A stretch of 7,078 nt of DNA, taken from assembly GCA_039024295.1 (NCBI GenBank), contig JBCDIQ010000314.1:1-7078 (forward strand), given 5' to 3'. This document shows positions 6,414 through 7,078 of this stretch, piece by piece. Source of the DNA: JBCDIQ01 sp039024295 (GTDB taxonomy: Bacteria > Bacteroidota > Bacteroidia > J057). Position numbers and translations under genes: made by a program. Each line of letters opens with the position of its first letter. Within the stretch, counting starts at the first letter, position 1. Under the pieces are notes generated by a model that was not told where the DNA came from, did no database searches, and saw nothing but the letters and a program-made list of their open reading frames with translations.

Positions 6414-7078
6414 CCGTATGCTTATTCTGGCCTTTTTGGGGCCTTTTTTGTTCTGCTTTTCAGTAGTCCTGTTTATCCTTGTTCTTCAGCTTTTGGGGTT
6501 GTACGCAGATGCTTTTGGAGGAAAGGGGTTAGGAGGTGGATTGTTTTTTCGGATGGTTGGGTTGGCGATGGGGCGAATGCTGTTAGAAGCAATGCCATTG
6601 GCGGTAATGGCTGCTGCGATCATGTCATTTGGAAGATTGGGGGAAAACCGAGAATTGACCGCCATTCAGGCCAGTGGAATAAGCATGTTGAAGTTTATGC
6701 GTGGCCTGGTTGGTTTCGGTGTTTTGCTCACCTTAGTATCCATTTGGCTTTCTTTCGAAGTAGTTCCAAATGCCTCTCAAAAGTTCTATCGCTTGTTGAG
6801 TGATATCCGTCGTACCAAGGCAGACCTCGCCATTAAGCCGGGGATTTTTTATACCGATATTGATGGGTTTGCGATCCGAGTTACAGAACAACATCCAGAA
6901 ACAGGAACGCTTTACGGAGTTATGCTGTACGATAAACGGAAGATGCCTGAAATTACCGTAGTGGTAGCAGACTCTGCACGCATGCTTCCTCAGTCAAGGG
7001 AAGACATCCTTCGGATGAATTTGTACCATGGAAGTCGTCACCAGGAATTTGAGTCCAATCCATCTCCAGCCAGAAAAA
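6400..7078 (+). CDS. LptF/LptG-family permease, second of tandem pair (C-terminus cut by window edge)
   Basis: An open frame runs to the window end (226 codons visible). I start it at GTG 6400, which overlaps the previous gene by 14 bp, because this yields MKRLD as in the first permease; the alternative ATG at 6418 would remove six residues of that conserved start. Residues 1-160 align with the first permease without gaps, with about 79 identities counted by hand. Membrane segments lie at about 12-34, 52-77 and 103-119; FEVVPNASQKF (119-129) and IKPGIFYTDIDGFAIRV (145-161) match the paralogue. The visible part ends in the periplasmic domain (LYHGSRHQEF, 208-217), so the C-terminal membrane segments should lie beyond the edge. 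The pair may form the LptF-LptG heterodimer of the lipopolysaccharide exporter; which is which cannot be decided from this sequence. Confidence 0.88.
   Translation, partial: MKRLDRMLILAFLGPFLFCFSVVLFILVLQLLGLYADAFGGKGLGGGLFFRMVGLAMGRMLLEAMPLAVMAAAIMSFGRLGENRELTAIQASGISMLKFMRGLVGFGVLLTLVSIWLSFEVVPNASQKFYRLLSDIRRTKADLAIKPGIFYTDIDGFAIRVTEQHPETGTLYGVMLYDKRKMPEITVVVADSARMLPQSREDILRMNLYHGSRHQEFESNPSPARK

Overview
The window reads as chromosomal housekeeping DNA from a member of the Bacteroidota, probably a Cytophagales-type bacterium. The evidence is the style of the proteins (PyrB with an LLGIKYI start, long LptF/LptG-like permeases), the lack of clear Shine-Dalgarno sequences before the genes, moderate GC content, and a CAG-phased heptamer repeat of a kind I recall from Bacteroidota intergenic regions. 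The phylum call is inference; the genus cannot be fixed from this sequence.

Layout. A leftward gene fragment occupies 1-165; it is possibly the N-terminus of a Yip1-like membrane protein. A 257-bp stretch (166-422) has no confident gene but holds two small hairpins and an interrupted rightward reading frame. The 16S rRNA dimethyladenosine transferase gene rsmA runs leftward (423-1199). After a divergent intergenic region, a rightward run of six closely packed genes fills the rest: pdxA (pyridoxal phosphate synthesis), pncA (nicotinamidase, NAD salvage), pyrR (PyrR-type uracil phosphoribosyltransferase/regulator), pyrB (aspartate carbamoyltransferase), and two tandem LptF/LptG-family permeases, the second cut by the window edge. 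Gaps are 46 bp (pdxA-pncA), a 4-bp overlap (pncA-pyrR), 67 bp (pyrR-pyrB), 21 bp (pyrB-permease 1) and, with my preferred GTG start, a 14-bp overlap (permease 1-permease 2). This is compatible with one transcript.

How the genes relate. PdxA, PncA, PyrR and PyrB all serve cofactor or nucleotide supply, and PncA's product and PyrR's substrate uracil both enter PRPP-consuming salvage reactions. The permease pair is the inner-membrane part of lipopolysaccharide export. The rsmA/pdxA neighbourhood recalls the proteobacterial lptD-surA-pdxA-rsmA cluster, but here the two genes are divergent.

No defence system, mobile element, CRISPR array or RNA gene was found. The most interesting points are the heptamer-phased inverted repeat that straddles the end of pyrR, the overlapping GTG start and strong similarity of the tandem permeases, the long basic insert of the first permease, and the interrupted small reading frame at 205-411.
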